Shown here piece after piece: positions 17,523 through 26,435 of a DNA stretch of 64,000 nt. The stretch's first letter is position 1, and each line of letters starts with the position of its first letter. The notes below the pieces were generated by a model, which saw only the letters and a list, made by a program, of their open reading frames with translations, was not told the DNA's origin and did not search any database. The stretch covers positions 62,001 to 126,000 of the forward strand of contig DYKN01000001.1 in NCBI GenBank assembly GCA_020722575.1, read 5' to 3'. Position numbers and translations under genes: made by a program. The stretch is from Rikenella microfusus (GTDB lineage Bacteria > Bacteroidota > Bacteroidia > Bacteroidales > VadinHA17).

Positions 17523-19358
17523 ATGTGTGGCATAGTGGGATATATTGGTTCCCGTTCAGCTAAAGAAATAGTTATAAATGGGTTGAAGAGGCTTGAGTAC
17601 CGCGGTTATGATTCAGCAGGTATTGCACTTTTTAATGGTGATGTAAAGATTGTAAAGTGCAAGGGTAGGGTGCGGGATCTTGAAGAGATGGCATGTCGGG
17701 AAGATTTTAACGGGACTATTGGAGTAGGTCATACCCGTTGGGCAACGCATGGTGAACCGAATGAGATGAATGCCCATCCGCAGGTGTCATATAAAGGAAA
17801 CTTTGTTGTTGTTCATAACGGTATAATTGAGAATTATTCAAGGATAAAGAGGCATTTGGAAAGCAGAGGAATCCCTTTCAGGAGCCAGACCGATACAGAG
17901 GTTGTGGCTCATCTCATTGAACATCTATATCTTGAGGGGAGCCTTACAGCTGAGCAGGCAATAACCACTGCTCTGAACAATATTGAAGGAGCTTACGGTC
18001 TGGTAATCGTTTGTAGAAATGAGCAGGACAGGATCTTTGCAGCCAGAAGGGGTAGCCCGCTGGTAATAGGAGTTGGCGAAGGAGAAAATTTCATTGCTTC
18101 TGATGCAACACCGATTATTGAACATACCCAGAGAGTAATATACCTCAAGGATGATGATATTGCAATCATAAAAAAGGATGAATTAATTCTCAAAACTATC
18201 AGAACCCCTGTGATACAACCTGAAGTTCAGGAGATTGATCTTAAGATTGGGGAGATTGACAAAGAGGGATTTCCTCATTTTATGCTCAAGGAGATTTATG
18301 AGCAACCACGTGCTATTCGTGATACTCTCAGAGGCCGTATTCTTCCTGACGGTTCTGCTATCGTACTTGGCGGGCTGCATGATGTGATTGACCGCCTGTC
18401 GAATGCCAGAAGGATTATAATAGTAGCTTGTGGAACTTCATGGCACGCCGGACTGATGGGGGAATATATTTTTGAAGAATATGCCCGGATACCTGTTGAA
18501 GTAGAATATGCTTCGGAATTCCGTTACAGAAATCCTCTTATTACCAGCGATGATATACTTATTGCAATAAGTCAGAGCGGTGAAACTGCCGACACGCTTG
18601 CTGCGGTAAGATTGGCCAAGGAAAGGGGAGCAATGGTTATAGGTATATGCAATGTTGTAGGATCGGGAATACCTCGTGAAACTAATGCAGGAGTTTATAC
18701 ACATGCAGGGCCTGAAATAGGTGTTGCCTCGACAAAGGCATTCACTACTCAGGTTACCGTACTGGCAATGGCAGCCTTTGAAATTGGTTATAAAAAGGGC
18801 GTTCTGACAGAAGAAATCTACAGACAACTTATTAAAGAATTGGTTTTACTGCCATCTCTTGTTGAGAAAACCCTTGAAGTCAATGAAAAGGTTGCCGAAA
18901 TAGCCAGGATAATGAAAGATGCGAGTAATGCCCTTTATCTTGGAAGAGGATACCTTTTCCCTGTTGCCCTTGAAGGAGCTTTGAAACTTAAAGAAATTTC
19001 ATATATACACGCAGAAGGTTATCCTGCAGCTGAAATGAAACACGGTCCTATCGCCTTAATTGATGAAGAAATGCCTGTGGTGGTGGTGGCAACGAAGGAT
19101 CATACATATGAAAAAATCATCAACAACATACAGGAAATAAAAGCAAGAAAGGGAACAATAATTGCAATTGTAACTGAAGGCGACCAGATAATAGGCAAAA
19201 TTGCCGATTATGTTATTGAAGTTCCTGAGACATTACCTGTTTTTTCAGGTATTCTGGCCGTAATACCGCTTCAGCTTCTGTCGTACCATGTTGCCGTCAT
19301 GAGGGGATGTGACGTTGATCAACCCAGAAACCTTGCAAAATCAGTTACTGTTGAATAA
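17523..19358 (+). CDS. glmS: Glutamine-fructose-6-phosphate aminotransferase (isomerizing)
   Basis: 611 residues. The N-terminal class II glutaminase domain starts MCGIVGYIG, with Cys2 as nucleophile after Met removal, and contains GHTRWATHGEPN. Two SIS sugar-isomerase domains follow (about 285-425 and 455-600), with CGTSWHA, SQSGETADT and ASTKAFT. The C-terminus RNLAKSVTVE is the usual family end. The enzyme makes glucosamine-6-phosphate from fructose-6-phosphate and glutamine, feeding UDP-GlcNAc for peptidoglycan, LPS and the Wbp pathway encoded downstream. I see no glmS ribozyme in the short leader; an inverted repeat lies there instead. Confidence 0.97.
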   Translation: MCGIVGYIGSRSAKEIVINGLKRLEYRGYDSAGIALFNGDVKIVKCKGRVRDLEEMACREDFNGTIGVGHTRWATHGEPNEMNAHPQVSYKGNFVVVHNGIIENYSRIKRHLESRGIPFRSQTDTEVVAHLIEHLYLEGSLTAEQAITTALNNIEGAYGLVIVCRNEQDRIFAARRGSPLVIGVGEGENFIASDATPIIEHTQRVIYLKDDDIAIIKKDELILKTIRTPVIQPEVQEIDLKIGEIDKEGFPHFMLKEIYEQPRAIRDTLRGRILPDGSAIVLGGLHDVIDRLSNARRIIIVACGTSWHAGLMGEYIFEEYARIPVEVEYASEFRYRNPLITSDDILIAISQSGETADTLAAVRLAKERGAMVIGICNVVGSGIPRETNAGVYTHAGPEIGVASTKAFTTQVTVLAMAAFEIGYKKGVLTEEIYRQLIKELVLLPSLVEKTLEVNEKVAEIARIMKDASNALYLGRGYLFPVALEGALKLKEISYIHAEGYPAAEMKHGPIALIDEEMPVVVVATKDHTYEKIINNIQEIKARKGTIIAIVTEGDQIIGKIADYVIEVPETLPVFSGILAVIPLQLLSYHVAVMRGCDVDQPRNLAKSVTVE

Positions 19359-19420
19359 TACTTTTTTAAGAAAATTTTTATCTGAAAATCTTCTGTTAAA
19401 TATTGTTTATCATTTAGATA

Positions 19421-21418
19421 ATGGATTTCAGAAAACTTACCAAAAGGGAGATCTCATTGCTGGAGGCAAACGGATGCAGGGCCGAAAACTGGGAAAATGT
19501 TGAAGTAAAAGAAGGCTTTTTACCAGAAAGATGCAGGGAAGTTTTTTTCTCAGGGAAAGTAAGATTAGGAATCTTTAAAAAAGAAATTTCTAACGGTTCA
19601 GGAATCAAATTAAAGGCTGGCATTGAAAAGGCAATTATTCATAATTGCATTGTCAGTGATAATGTTTTTATTTATAATATCAAAGATTACATAGCAAATT
19701 ATTTCATTGACGAAGGTACGGTCATCAGAAATTGTGGCAGGATTTATATTGAGGATGCTACATCGTTCGGGAATGGAATAGAGATAGATGTTATGAATGA
19801 ATCAGGGGGGAGGAGAATCAGGATATGGGATAAACTTTCAGCTCATCTGGCATATATTATGGTCCTTTACCGGCATCGTCCGGAAGTGATCGGTAGAATA
19901 GAAGAACTCATTAATAATTACGCAAAAGCCAGGAAATCAAATATGGGTTATATAGGTAGTGGTTGCAAAATTATAAACTGTGCTACTTTGAGAAACGTTT
20001 GGACTGGACCGCGTACTAAGCTTGAAGATTCTCTTTTCCTGAATGAAGGTTCAATCAACAGTTCTGAAGCAGATCCGGTTTATATAGGTCCGGGTGTGAT
20101 AATGGATCATTTTATTATAAGTTCTGGTTCAACTGTAACTGAATCGGCAATGGTTGAGCGTTGTTTTATTGGTCAGGGATGTTTTCTCGGGAAACAGTTT
20201 TCAGCCCACAATTCCCTTTTCTTTGCCAATTGCCAGGGTTTCCATGGTGAAGTCTATTCGGTTTTTGCAGGTCCATATACGGTTACTCATCATAAATCAA
20301 CACTGCTCATTGCAGGTATTTTCTCTTTTATGAATGCAGGCAGCGGGTCGAATCAGAGCAATCATATGTATAAGCTGGGGCCTGTTCATCAGGGTGTGGT
20401 GGAAAGGGGTACAAAAACAGCAAGTGACTCTTACATTCTATGGCCAGCACGTATTGGACCATACAGCCTTGTCACTGGACGCCATCTTAAAAATATTGAC
20501 ACGTCAGCTTTCCCCTTTTCGTATGTTGTCGAAAATAACAGGGAAAGCATTCTTATCCCTGCTTTAAACCTTGTAAGTTCGGGAACAATAAGAGATGCCA
20601 TAAAATGGCCGGGACGTGATGTAAGAAAGGACAGAGAAATATTTGACTATGTTTATTCCCATTACCTGACACCATACACAGCCGGCAGGATGATAAAAGC
20701 TATACAGACACTGGAATGGATTAAGGCAAATTGTGCAAAAGATGGAGGTTCAGATTATTATTGTTTTAAAAACAATCTGAAGATCAGCTTGTCAGCACTT
20801 GAAAGAGGAGTAGAAATTTATAAAAAAGGGCTCGATAAATTTGCAGGAGATATAATCTTGAAAAGAATTTCAAAGATTCTTCATGATTCAGAGGTTGATA
20901 TTGAGGGTATTTTTTCTTATGAAGAAAAGAACAGTGCTTCAGGTGAATGGTTGGATCTTGCTGGACTTATTGTTCCTTCAGCTGAGGTTGAAAAACTGCT
21001 TGACATGATTGAAGGGGGAATTCTGAACACTCTTGATCAGATATCCATGATATTCAGTAAGATGCATGCTGAATATGAAGAAATGGAATGGCTATGGGTT
21101 GTTGATTACCTTGAAAAGGAAAGAGGGAAGCCAGCAAAATTAATTTCTCGTCGGGATATTTTGGAAGTGCTTGAGAGATATATCGAAAGTCTTGATTTTC
21201 TCGGGAATAAGCTTCTTGAAGATGCGGAGAAGGAATTCTCTCCGCGCTCCATGACAGGCTTCGGGATTGATGGAAATGAGAATGTTAGGGAAAGTGATTA
21301 CTTTAACGTAAGGGGTTCTTATGAAACAAATCCGGTAGTTGAGGCTATACGGAATGAAATGGTTGAAAAAAAGAAGATGGCAGAAAAAATTATTGAGAAA
21401 CTCATTATTTCAGTCTAG
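19421..21418 (+). CDS. DUF4954-type protein with left-handed beta-helix (hexapeptide) core
   Basis: 665 residues. The middle (about 170-330) has the isoleucine/valine-rich hexapeptide periodicity of left-handed beta-helices (GSGCKIINCATL, GPGVIMDHFIISSG, ESAMVERCFIGQGCFLG), as in sugar-nucleotide acyl- and nucleotidyltransferases, followed by HHKSTLLIAGIFSFMNAGSG. The C-terminal about 250 residues look helical. The overall order fits DUF4954, seen in Bacteroidota and some spirochaetes. No signal peptide, so probably cytoplasmic. It follows glmS by 62 bases and may belong to amino-sugar metabolism, but no reaction is known. Its stop codon shares a CTAG palindrome with the convergent rfbB. Confidence 0.72.
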   Translation: MDFRKLTKREISLLEANGCRAENWENVEVKEGFLPERCREVFFSGKVRLGIFKKEISNGSGIKLKAGIEKAIIHNCIVSDNVFIYNIKDYIANYFIDEGTVIRNCGRIYIEDATSFGNGIEIDVMNESGGRRIRIWDKLSAHLAYIMVLYRHRPEVIGRIEELINNYAKARKSNMGYIGSGCKIINCATLRNVWTGPRTKLEDSLFLNEGSINSSEADPVYIGPGVIMDHFIISSGSTVTESAMVERCFIGQGCFLGKQFSAHNSLFFANCQGFHGEVYSVFAGPYTVTHHKSTLLIAGIFSFMNAGSGSNQSNHMYKLGPVHQGVVERGTKTASDSYILWPARIGPYSLVTGRHLKNIDTSAFPFSYVVENNRESILIPALNLVSSGTIRDAIKWPGRDVRKDREIFDYVYSHYLTPYTAGRMIKAIQTLEWIKANCAKDGGSDYYCFKNNLKISLSALERGVEIYKKGLDKFAGDIILKRISKILHDSEVDIEGIFSYEEKNSASGEWLDLAGLIVPSAEVEKLLDMIEGGILNTLDQISMIFSKMHAEYEEMEWLWVVDYLEKERGKPAKLISRRDILEVLERYIESLDFLGNKLLEDAEKEFSPRSMTGFGIDGNENVRESDYFNVRGSYETNPVVEAIRNEMVEKKKMAEKIIEKLIISV

Positions 21419-22482
21419 CCAATCCTGTTTCTGTTCAGATACATTTTTTCGTAGTATTTTTCATATTCACCTGATACAACATTTTCGAGCCAGCGACTGT
21501 TTTCAAGGTACCAGTCAACGGTTTTTTCAAGTCCTTCGCTGAAAGTCACTGATGGTTTCCATCCGAGCTCCTTTTTAAGTTTGGAGGAGTTGATTGAGTA
21601 ACGGAAGTCATGGCCGGGCCGGTCGGTAACAAATGTTATAAGTTTTTCTGAGGTACCTTCAGACCTTCCAAGTTTTTTATCCATTATTTTGCAAAGAAAT
21701 TTGACAAGGTCAATATTTTTCCATTCGTTATCACCGCCTATGTTATATGTTTCTCCCGGTTTCCCCTTGTGAAATATCAGGTCAATGGCAGCCGCATGGT
21801 CTTCGACATAGAGCCAGTCCCTTACATTTTCACCTTTGCCGTAAACAGGAAGAGGCTTATTGTTACGTATATTATTTATCATCAATGGAATAAGTTTCTC
21901 TGGGAACTGATTTGGACCATAGTTGTTTGAGCAGTTTGAGATAATTACAGGAAGCTTGTAGGTATTGAAATAAGCTCTGACGAAATGGTCGGAACTGGCT
22001 TTTGATGCTGAGTATGGGCTTTTGGGATCGTACGGGGTTTTTTCTGTAAAATATCCTTCTTTTCCCAGAGTACCATAAACTTCATCAGTTGACACGTGGT
22101 AAAAGAGTTTATTATTCATGTCGCTATTCCAGGAGGCTAACGTTGCATTTAGAAGGTTGACCGTTCCCACAACATTTGTCATTACGAAATCATCAGGGCT
22201 TTCTATTGAACGGTCGACATGGGATTCGGCTGCCAGGTGGATTACACCTTCGAAACGATATTTTTCAAACAGGGATAGAACTGATTTTTTATCAACGATA
22301 TCAATTTTTTCGAAACGGTAATTGTTGTAGTTTTCAATGTCGGCAAGATTCTCCAGATTGCCAGCGTATGTCAGTTTATCGGCATTGACTATAAGGTAGT
22401 CAGGATGATTTTTGACAAATCGCCTGACCACATGAGAGCCTATAAAGCCTGCTCCTCCGGTAATAAGAATAGATTTTAACAT
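21415..22482 (-). CDS. rfbB: dTDP-glucose 4,6-dehydratase
   Basis: 355 residues of the extended short-chain dehydrogenase family: NAD-binding TGGAGFIGSHVV at the start, HVSTDEVYG, then the catalytic YxxxK in SPYSASKASSDH, and NCSNNYGPNQFPEKLIP, which is characteristic of RmlB/RfbB. It converts dTDP-glucose to dTDP-4-keto-6-deoxyglucose for surface polysaccharide sugars. It is last in the minus-strand sugar operon, four bases after galE. The partner genes rfbA, rfbC and rfbD are not in the window. Confidence 0.93.
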   Translation of the reverse strand: MLKSILITGGAGFIGSHVVRRFVKNHPDYLIVNADKLTYAGNLENLADIENYNNYRFEKIDIVDKKSVLSLFEKYRFEGVIHLAAESHVDRSIESPDDFVMTNVVGTVNLLNATLASWNSDMNNKLFYHVSTDEVYGTLGKEGYFTEKTPYDPKSPYSASKASSDHFVRAYFNTYKLPVIISNCSNNYGPNQFPEKLIPLMINNIRNNKPLPVYGKGENVRDWLYVEDHAAAIDLIFHKGKPGETYNIGGDNEWKNIDLVKFLCKIMDKKLGRSEGTSEKLITFVTDRPGHDFRYSINSSKLKKELGWKPSVTFSEGLEKTVDWYLENSRWLENVVSGEYEKYYEKMYLNRNRIG

Positions 22483-22486
22483 TTTA

Positions 22487-23518
22487 TTAGTTAATTTTTC
22501 TAAGGTTTTTTCCCCATTCCCATGCCGATTTTACAGCATCGTCGAGGGAATAAACTGTCTTCCATCCCAGTTCTTTGTTAGCCAGTGTGGTATCGGCCCA
22601 TATTTTTTCGATATCTCCCGGTCGGCGTCCGGTAATGCGATATTTTAGCTTCATTCCAGAGACTCTCTCAAATGAGTTAATGACTTCAAAGACAGAAACC
22701 CCTTTTCCTGTACCAAGATTAAAAATTTCGTAATCACTTTTATTTTTACATTCAATAAGTCTTTCTACTGCTTTAACGTGGGCTTTTGAGAGATCGGAAA
22801 CATGCAGATAATCTCTGATACATGAACCGTCGGGGGTGTTATAATCGTTGCCGAAAACCTTAAGTTCATCCCGCAATCCAATAGCTGTTTGGGTGATAAA
22901 AGGGACAAGGTTTTCAGGCACACCCCTTGGCAGTTCTCCTATGAGTGCCGAAGGATGGGCCCCTATTGGGTTGAAGTATCTGAGAGAGATTGCTTTTATT
23001 TCATTGTGCGCAATGGTTGCATCATGAATAATATCTTCACAAATCTTTTTTGTATTTCCGTATGGAGATGTTGCAGGTTTAAGCGGTGATACTTCGGTTA
23101 CAGGGAGTGTATCGGGCTGGCCGTAAACAGTGCATGAAGATGAAAAAACCATAGCTTTTACACCATATTTTTTCATCATTTCAAGCAAGTTAAGGGTCGA
23201 AACAATGTTATTACGATAGTATTCAAGGGGTTTTTCTACAGATTCACCTACGGCTTTGAAAGCTGCAAAATGGATGATTGCTTTTATTCCTTTATATTTC
23301 TGGAAAAAGCTGTCGAGTTTTTCAATATCGCAGAGGTCAAATATCTCCAGTATAGGTGAAATTCCGGTGATCATTCCTATTCTATCGTTTATCCATGCTT
23401 CTGAGTTATGCAAATTATCGATCGAGATGACCTCAAATCCCTTTTCAATAAGCTCAACGGCTGTGTGTGAGCCAATATATCCTGTTCCACCGGTTACAAG
23501 AATTCGATGATGGTTCAT
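22487..23518 (-). CDS. galE: UDP-glucose 4-epimerase
   Basis: 343 residues with TGGTGYIGSHTAVEL at the N-terminus, FSSSCTVYGQPD, the catalytic YxxxK in SPYGNTKKICED, and the GalE signature SLRYFNPIGAHPS. It interconverts UDP-glucose and UDP-galactose, and possibly the N-acetyl forms, with tightly bound NAD. It follows wbpA by one base and precedes rfbB by four, so all three are likely translated from one message. The close packing with the Wbp genes suggests use in surface polysaccharide rather than galactose catabolism. Confidence 0.94.
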   Translation of the reverse strand: MNHHRILVTGGTGYIGSHTAVELIEKGFEVISIDNLHNSEAWINDRIGMITGISPILEIFDLCDIEKLDSFFQKYKGIKAIIHFAAFKAVGESVEKPLEYYRNNIVSTLNLLEMMKKYGVKAMVFSSSCTVYGQPDTLPVTEVSPLKPATSPYGNTKKICEDIIHDATIAHNEIKAISLRYFNPIGAHPSALIGELPRGVPENLVPFITQTAIGLRDELKVFGNDYNTPDGSCIRDYLHVSDLSKAHVKAVERLIECKNKSDYEIFNLGTGKGVSVFEVINSFERVSGMKLKYRITGRRPGDIEKIWADTTLANKELGWKTVYSLDDAVKSAWEWGKNLRKIN

Positions 23519-23519
23519 A

Positions 23520-24812
23520 TCAGAGGCTCCAGTATCTGAGGTTTTTGATTTTCTTTCTATAGATACCCTTGATATCTACAAGAATTCCATCGGAATTCAA
23601 AAGGGATGCGAAATAGTTTTCATCCAGGTTAAGGTATTCTTTATGACTAACGGCTACTATTACAGCATCATAATGTTCTGCAGGTTCATCTGCCAGTTTG
23701 ATGCCGTATTCTTCCATTAACTCTACTGAAGATGCACCCGGGTCAACCACATCAACTGTTGCGCCAAAATCTTTCATTTCATTTATTAGATCTACAACTC
23801 TTGAATTGCGTATATCAGTTACATCTTCTTTGAAGGTTATGCCCATTACAAGAATGCGTGCGTCTCTCGGGTTTTTCCCGTTGGCAATGATTTTTTTGAT
23901 AGTCTGTTTCCCGACATATCGTCCCATGCTGTCATTTACGAATCGTCCTGAATCAATTATTTGAGGATGATATCCGAGTTCTTTTGCCTTGTATGAAAGG
24001 TAGTAAGGATCGACCCCAATGCAATGCCCCCCAACCAGTCCGGGATAAAATTTCAGGAAGTTCCATTTTGTTGCTGCTGCTTCAAGTACTTCATAGGTGT
24101 TGATGCTCATTCGATTGAAGATGATAGAGAGTTCGTTCATAAAAGCGATATTGATATCTCGCTGAGTATTTTCTATGATCTTTGCAGCTTCAGCTACTTT
24201 AATAGAACCTGCCCGAAATACACCAGCTTCAATTATTAGTTCATAAACTTTTGCAATTTCTTCGGCTGATTCTTCATCGCAGCCGCTGGTAACCTTTACA
24301 ATTTTTGAAAGGGAATGTTCCTTATCTCCAGGGTTTATACGCTCGGGTGAAAATCCAACCTTGAAATCTTCAATATATTTAAGTCCGCTGAATTTTTCCA
24401 GTACCGGTACGCAGTCTTCTTCTGTACATCCTGGATAAACTGTAGATTCGTATATTACATAGTCTCCTTTTTTAAGTATGGAACCGATTGTTTGAGAAGC
24501 ACTTAGAACCGGTTGCAAATCAGGCAGATTATGTTTGTCGATAGGAGTTGGAACGGCTATAATATGGAATGAAGCTTCACGGAGGTCATCGGGATTTGTT
24601 GTGAATAAGATATCTGTACCTTCAAATTCTTCAGGTGAAAGTTCATTACTCGGGTCAATGCCCTTCTTCATCAGGTTGATGCGGTTTTCCTTAATGTCAA
24701 AGCCAATAACTTTTAGTTTTTTTGCGAAAGTCAGCGCTATTGGCAAGCCTACATATCCCAGCCCTATAACAGAAAGTTTTGTCTCTTTATTAAGAAGTTT
24801 TTTGTAGATCAT
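23520..24812 (-). CDS. wbpA: UDP-N-acetylhexosamine 6-dehydrogenase (WbpA/TviB type)
   Basis: 430 residues, three-domain nucleotide-sugar dehydrogenase: Rossmann start LSVIGLGYVGLPIALTF, central helical domain with KVAEAAKIIENTQRDINIAF, and catalytic Cys264 in GGHCIGVDPYYL. The KFYPGLVGGHCIG context is typical of the WbpA/WbpO/TviB branch rather than UDP-glucose dehydrogenase. It oxidises C6 of UDP-GlcNAc (or UDP-GalNAc) to the uronic acid. Adjacent WbpB, WbpD and WbpE homologues make UDP-GlcNAc the likely substrate. One base separates it from the genes on both sides. Confidence 0.88.
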   Translation of the reverse strand: MIYKKLLNKETKLSVIGLGYVGLPIALTFAKKLKVIGFDIKENRINLMKKGIDPSNELSPEEFEGTDILFTTNPDDLREASFHIIAVPTPIDKHNLPDLQPVLSASQTIGSILKKGDYVIYESTVYPGCTEEDCVPVLEKFSGLKYIEDFKVGFSPERINPGDKEHSLSKIVKVTSGCDEESAEEIAKVYELIIEAGVFRAGSIKVAEAAKIIENTQRDINIAFMNELSIIFNRMSINTYEVLEAAATKWNFLKFYPGLVGGHCIGVDPYYLSYKAKELGYHPQIIDSGRFVNDSMGRYVGKQTIKKIIANGKNPRDARILVMGITFKEDVTDIRNSRVVDLINEMKDFGATVDVVDPGASSVELMEEYGIKLADEPAEHYDAVIVAVSHKEYLNLDENYFASLLNSDGILVDIKGIYRKKIKNLRYWSL

Positions 24813-24813
24813 A

Positions 24814-25770
24814 TTATAAAATTTTTTTTATCATTGGATGAAAATCGCCTTTTAAGGCTGCAAGTCTGGCGTTGCGGATAGTATATACTATTTCGATTGA
24901 CTGCCTGCATTCTTCAAGGCCAAATCCGTTTCCCTCAAGGATATTTTTGTATGAGAGGGTATGCAGGTCGGTGAAACCTTCACTGAATTCTATTTCCTGT
25001 CCATTAATGGTAACCGATCTATAGGTTCGTTTTCCTTCTGCGCGCTGTTGTTCCGGGATATCATTGATATCGAGGCTAAGGAACCATCTTATCCTGGCAT
25101 TTTCAAGCTCCAGATAGCCAGCTGCTTTATTGTATTCCAGCAGGTGAACGGTATTTTCCTGGACCTTTCCGAAGATCCAGCCGAGCATATCGAAGAAGTG
25201 TACTCCAATATTAGTAGCCACGCCTCCCGATTTCTGGATATCACCTTTCCATGAGAAGAAATACCAGTTTCCGCGACTGGTGATATAGGTAAGGTCAATA
25301 TCGTACTTTTTTTTAACGGGAGTCTTCCCGATTTTTTCTTTCAGTTCCTGAATTTTTGGATGAAGGCGTGTCTGGAGTATTGTAAAGACTTTTTTACCTG
25401 TTTCTTTTTCTATTTCCTGGAGGGCATCTATATTCCATGGGTTAAGTACAACAGGTTTTTCGCAAATGGCATCTGCTTTATGTCTTAGGGCAAAGCGAAT
25501 ATGGGAGTCATGCAGATAATTTGGAGAGCAGATGCTCACATAATCGATCATTGTTCCGGAGCGTTTAAGCTTCTCGAAGTGACGGTCGAAACGTTCAAAT
25601 TCGACAAAAAAATCACATTCCGGGAAATAGCTGTCGAGTATACCCACGCTGTCGAATTTGTCAAGGCTTGCAAGCAGCCTGTTGCCTGTATCCTTTATTG
25701 CTTTCAGGTGACGTACAGCAATATATCCGGCAACGCCAATAAGTCCAAAGTTTTTTGGTCTATCAACCAT
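24814..25770 (-). CDS. wbpB: UDP-GlcNAc-uronate 3-dehydrogenase (WbpB/WlbA, Gfo/Idh/MocA family)
   Basis: 318 residues. The N-terminus FGLIGVAGYIAVRHLKAI and the following DSVGILDSYFP closely follow the WlbA/WbpB pattern; CSPNYLHDSHI and AICEKPVVLNP are the Gfo/Idh/MocA nucleotide-binding and catalytic-lysine motifs. Family members oxidise C3 of UDP-2-acetamido-2-deoxy-glucuronate using a recycling NAD, with 2-oxoglutarate as final acceptor in some homologues. It lies 22 bases after wbpD and one base before wbpA. Confidence 0.9.
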   Translation of the reverse strand: MVDRPKNFGLIGVAGYIAVRHLKAIKDTGNRLLASLDKFDSVGILDSYFPECDFFVEFERFDRHFEKLKRSGTMIDYVSICSPNYLHDSHIRFALRHKADAICEKPVVLNPWNIDALQEIEKETGKKVFTILQTRLHPKIQELKEKIGKTPVKKKYDIDLTYITSRGNWYFFSWKGDIQKSGGVATNIGVHFFDMLGWIFGKVQENTVHLLEYNKAAGYLELENARIRWFLSLDINDIPEQQRAEGKRTYRSVTINGQEIEFSEGFTDLHTLSYKNILEGNGFGLEECRQSIEIVYTIRNARLAALKGDFHPMIKKIL

Positions 25771-25792
25771 ATTTCTTAAATTGGCTGTAAAA

Positions 25793-26371
25793 CTAATAAA
25801 TTTTGGTCACGTTTCCATTTTCAAGTCGGTACTTCTCTCCGCTTTCGGGGCAAACAGCCATACCATTTTCGTCGAAAACAAGTTTGTGACCGTATTCGCT
25901 CATCCATCCTGTTTGTCTCGCCGGGTTACCCACAACTAGTGCATAAGGCTTTACGTCTTTTGTAACAACTGCACCTGCACCCACAAAGGCATAGCGTCCT
26001 ATACGGTGACCACAGACAATTGTTGCATTTGCTCCGATAGTGGCCCCTTTTTCCACAATGGTTATTATATATTTGTCGCGTCTTACAACAGCACTGCGCG
26101 GATTAACAATATTGGTAAACACCATCGAAGGGCCCAGGAAAACGTCATCTTCACATATAACTCCAGTGTAAATTGACACATTATTCTGTACCTTGACATT
26201 ATTGCCAAGTTTTACTCCAGGTGATACCACCACATTCTGACCCAGATTACACCTTTCTCCAATTTCGCATCCTGTCATTATATGGCTGAAATGCCATATT
26301 CTGGTACCTTTCCCAATTTTGCATCCTTCATCAATAACGGCTGTTTCATGTGCAAAATATTCTTTTTCCAT
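25793..26371 (-). CDS. wbpD: UDP-2-acetamido-3-amino-glucuronate N-acetyltransferase (WbpD/WlbB)
   Basis: 192 residues of left-handed beta-helix hexapeptide repeats ([36 protein letters not shown]), with [18 protein letters not shown] and [19 protein letters not shown]. This is the WbpD/WlbB trimeric acetyltransferase layout. It adds acetyl from acetyl-CoA to the 3-amino group made by WbpE, completing UDP-2,3-diacetamido-2,3-dideoxy-D-glucuronate. It lies 64 bases after wbpE, the only sizeable gap in the operon, and that gap contains a small hairpin. Confidence 0.9.
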   Translation of the reverse strand: MEKEYFAHETAVIDEGCKIGKGTRIWHFSHIMTGCEIGERCNLGQNVVVSPGVKLGNNVKVQNNVSIYTGVICEDDVFLGPSMVFTNIVNPRSAVVRRDKYIITIVEKGATIGANATIVCGHRIGRYAFVGAGAVVTKDVKPYALVVGNPARQTGWMSEYGHKLVFDENGMAVCPESGEKYRLENGNVTKIY

Positions 26372-26418
26372 ATGGATGTATTTAATTTCTTAGTATTTAA
26401 TATTCTAACTATTATTAT

Positions 26419-26434
26419 CGGGTTAAGGAACCCG
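26419..26434 (-). other. Intercistronic hairpin between wbpE and wbpD
   Basis: CGGGTT and AACCCG pair perfectly around a four-base loop, one base beyond the wbpE stop codon. There is no T-run on the minus-strand 3' side, so a full terminator is unlikely; it may stabilise the upstream message or modulate the ratio of wbpE to the rest. Confidence 0.4.
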
Positions 26435-26435
26435 T

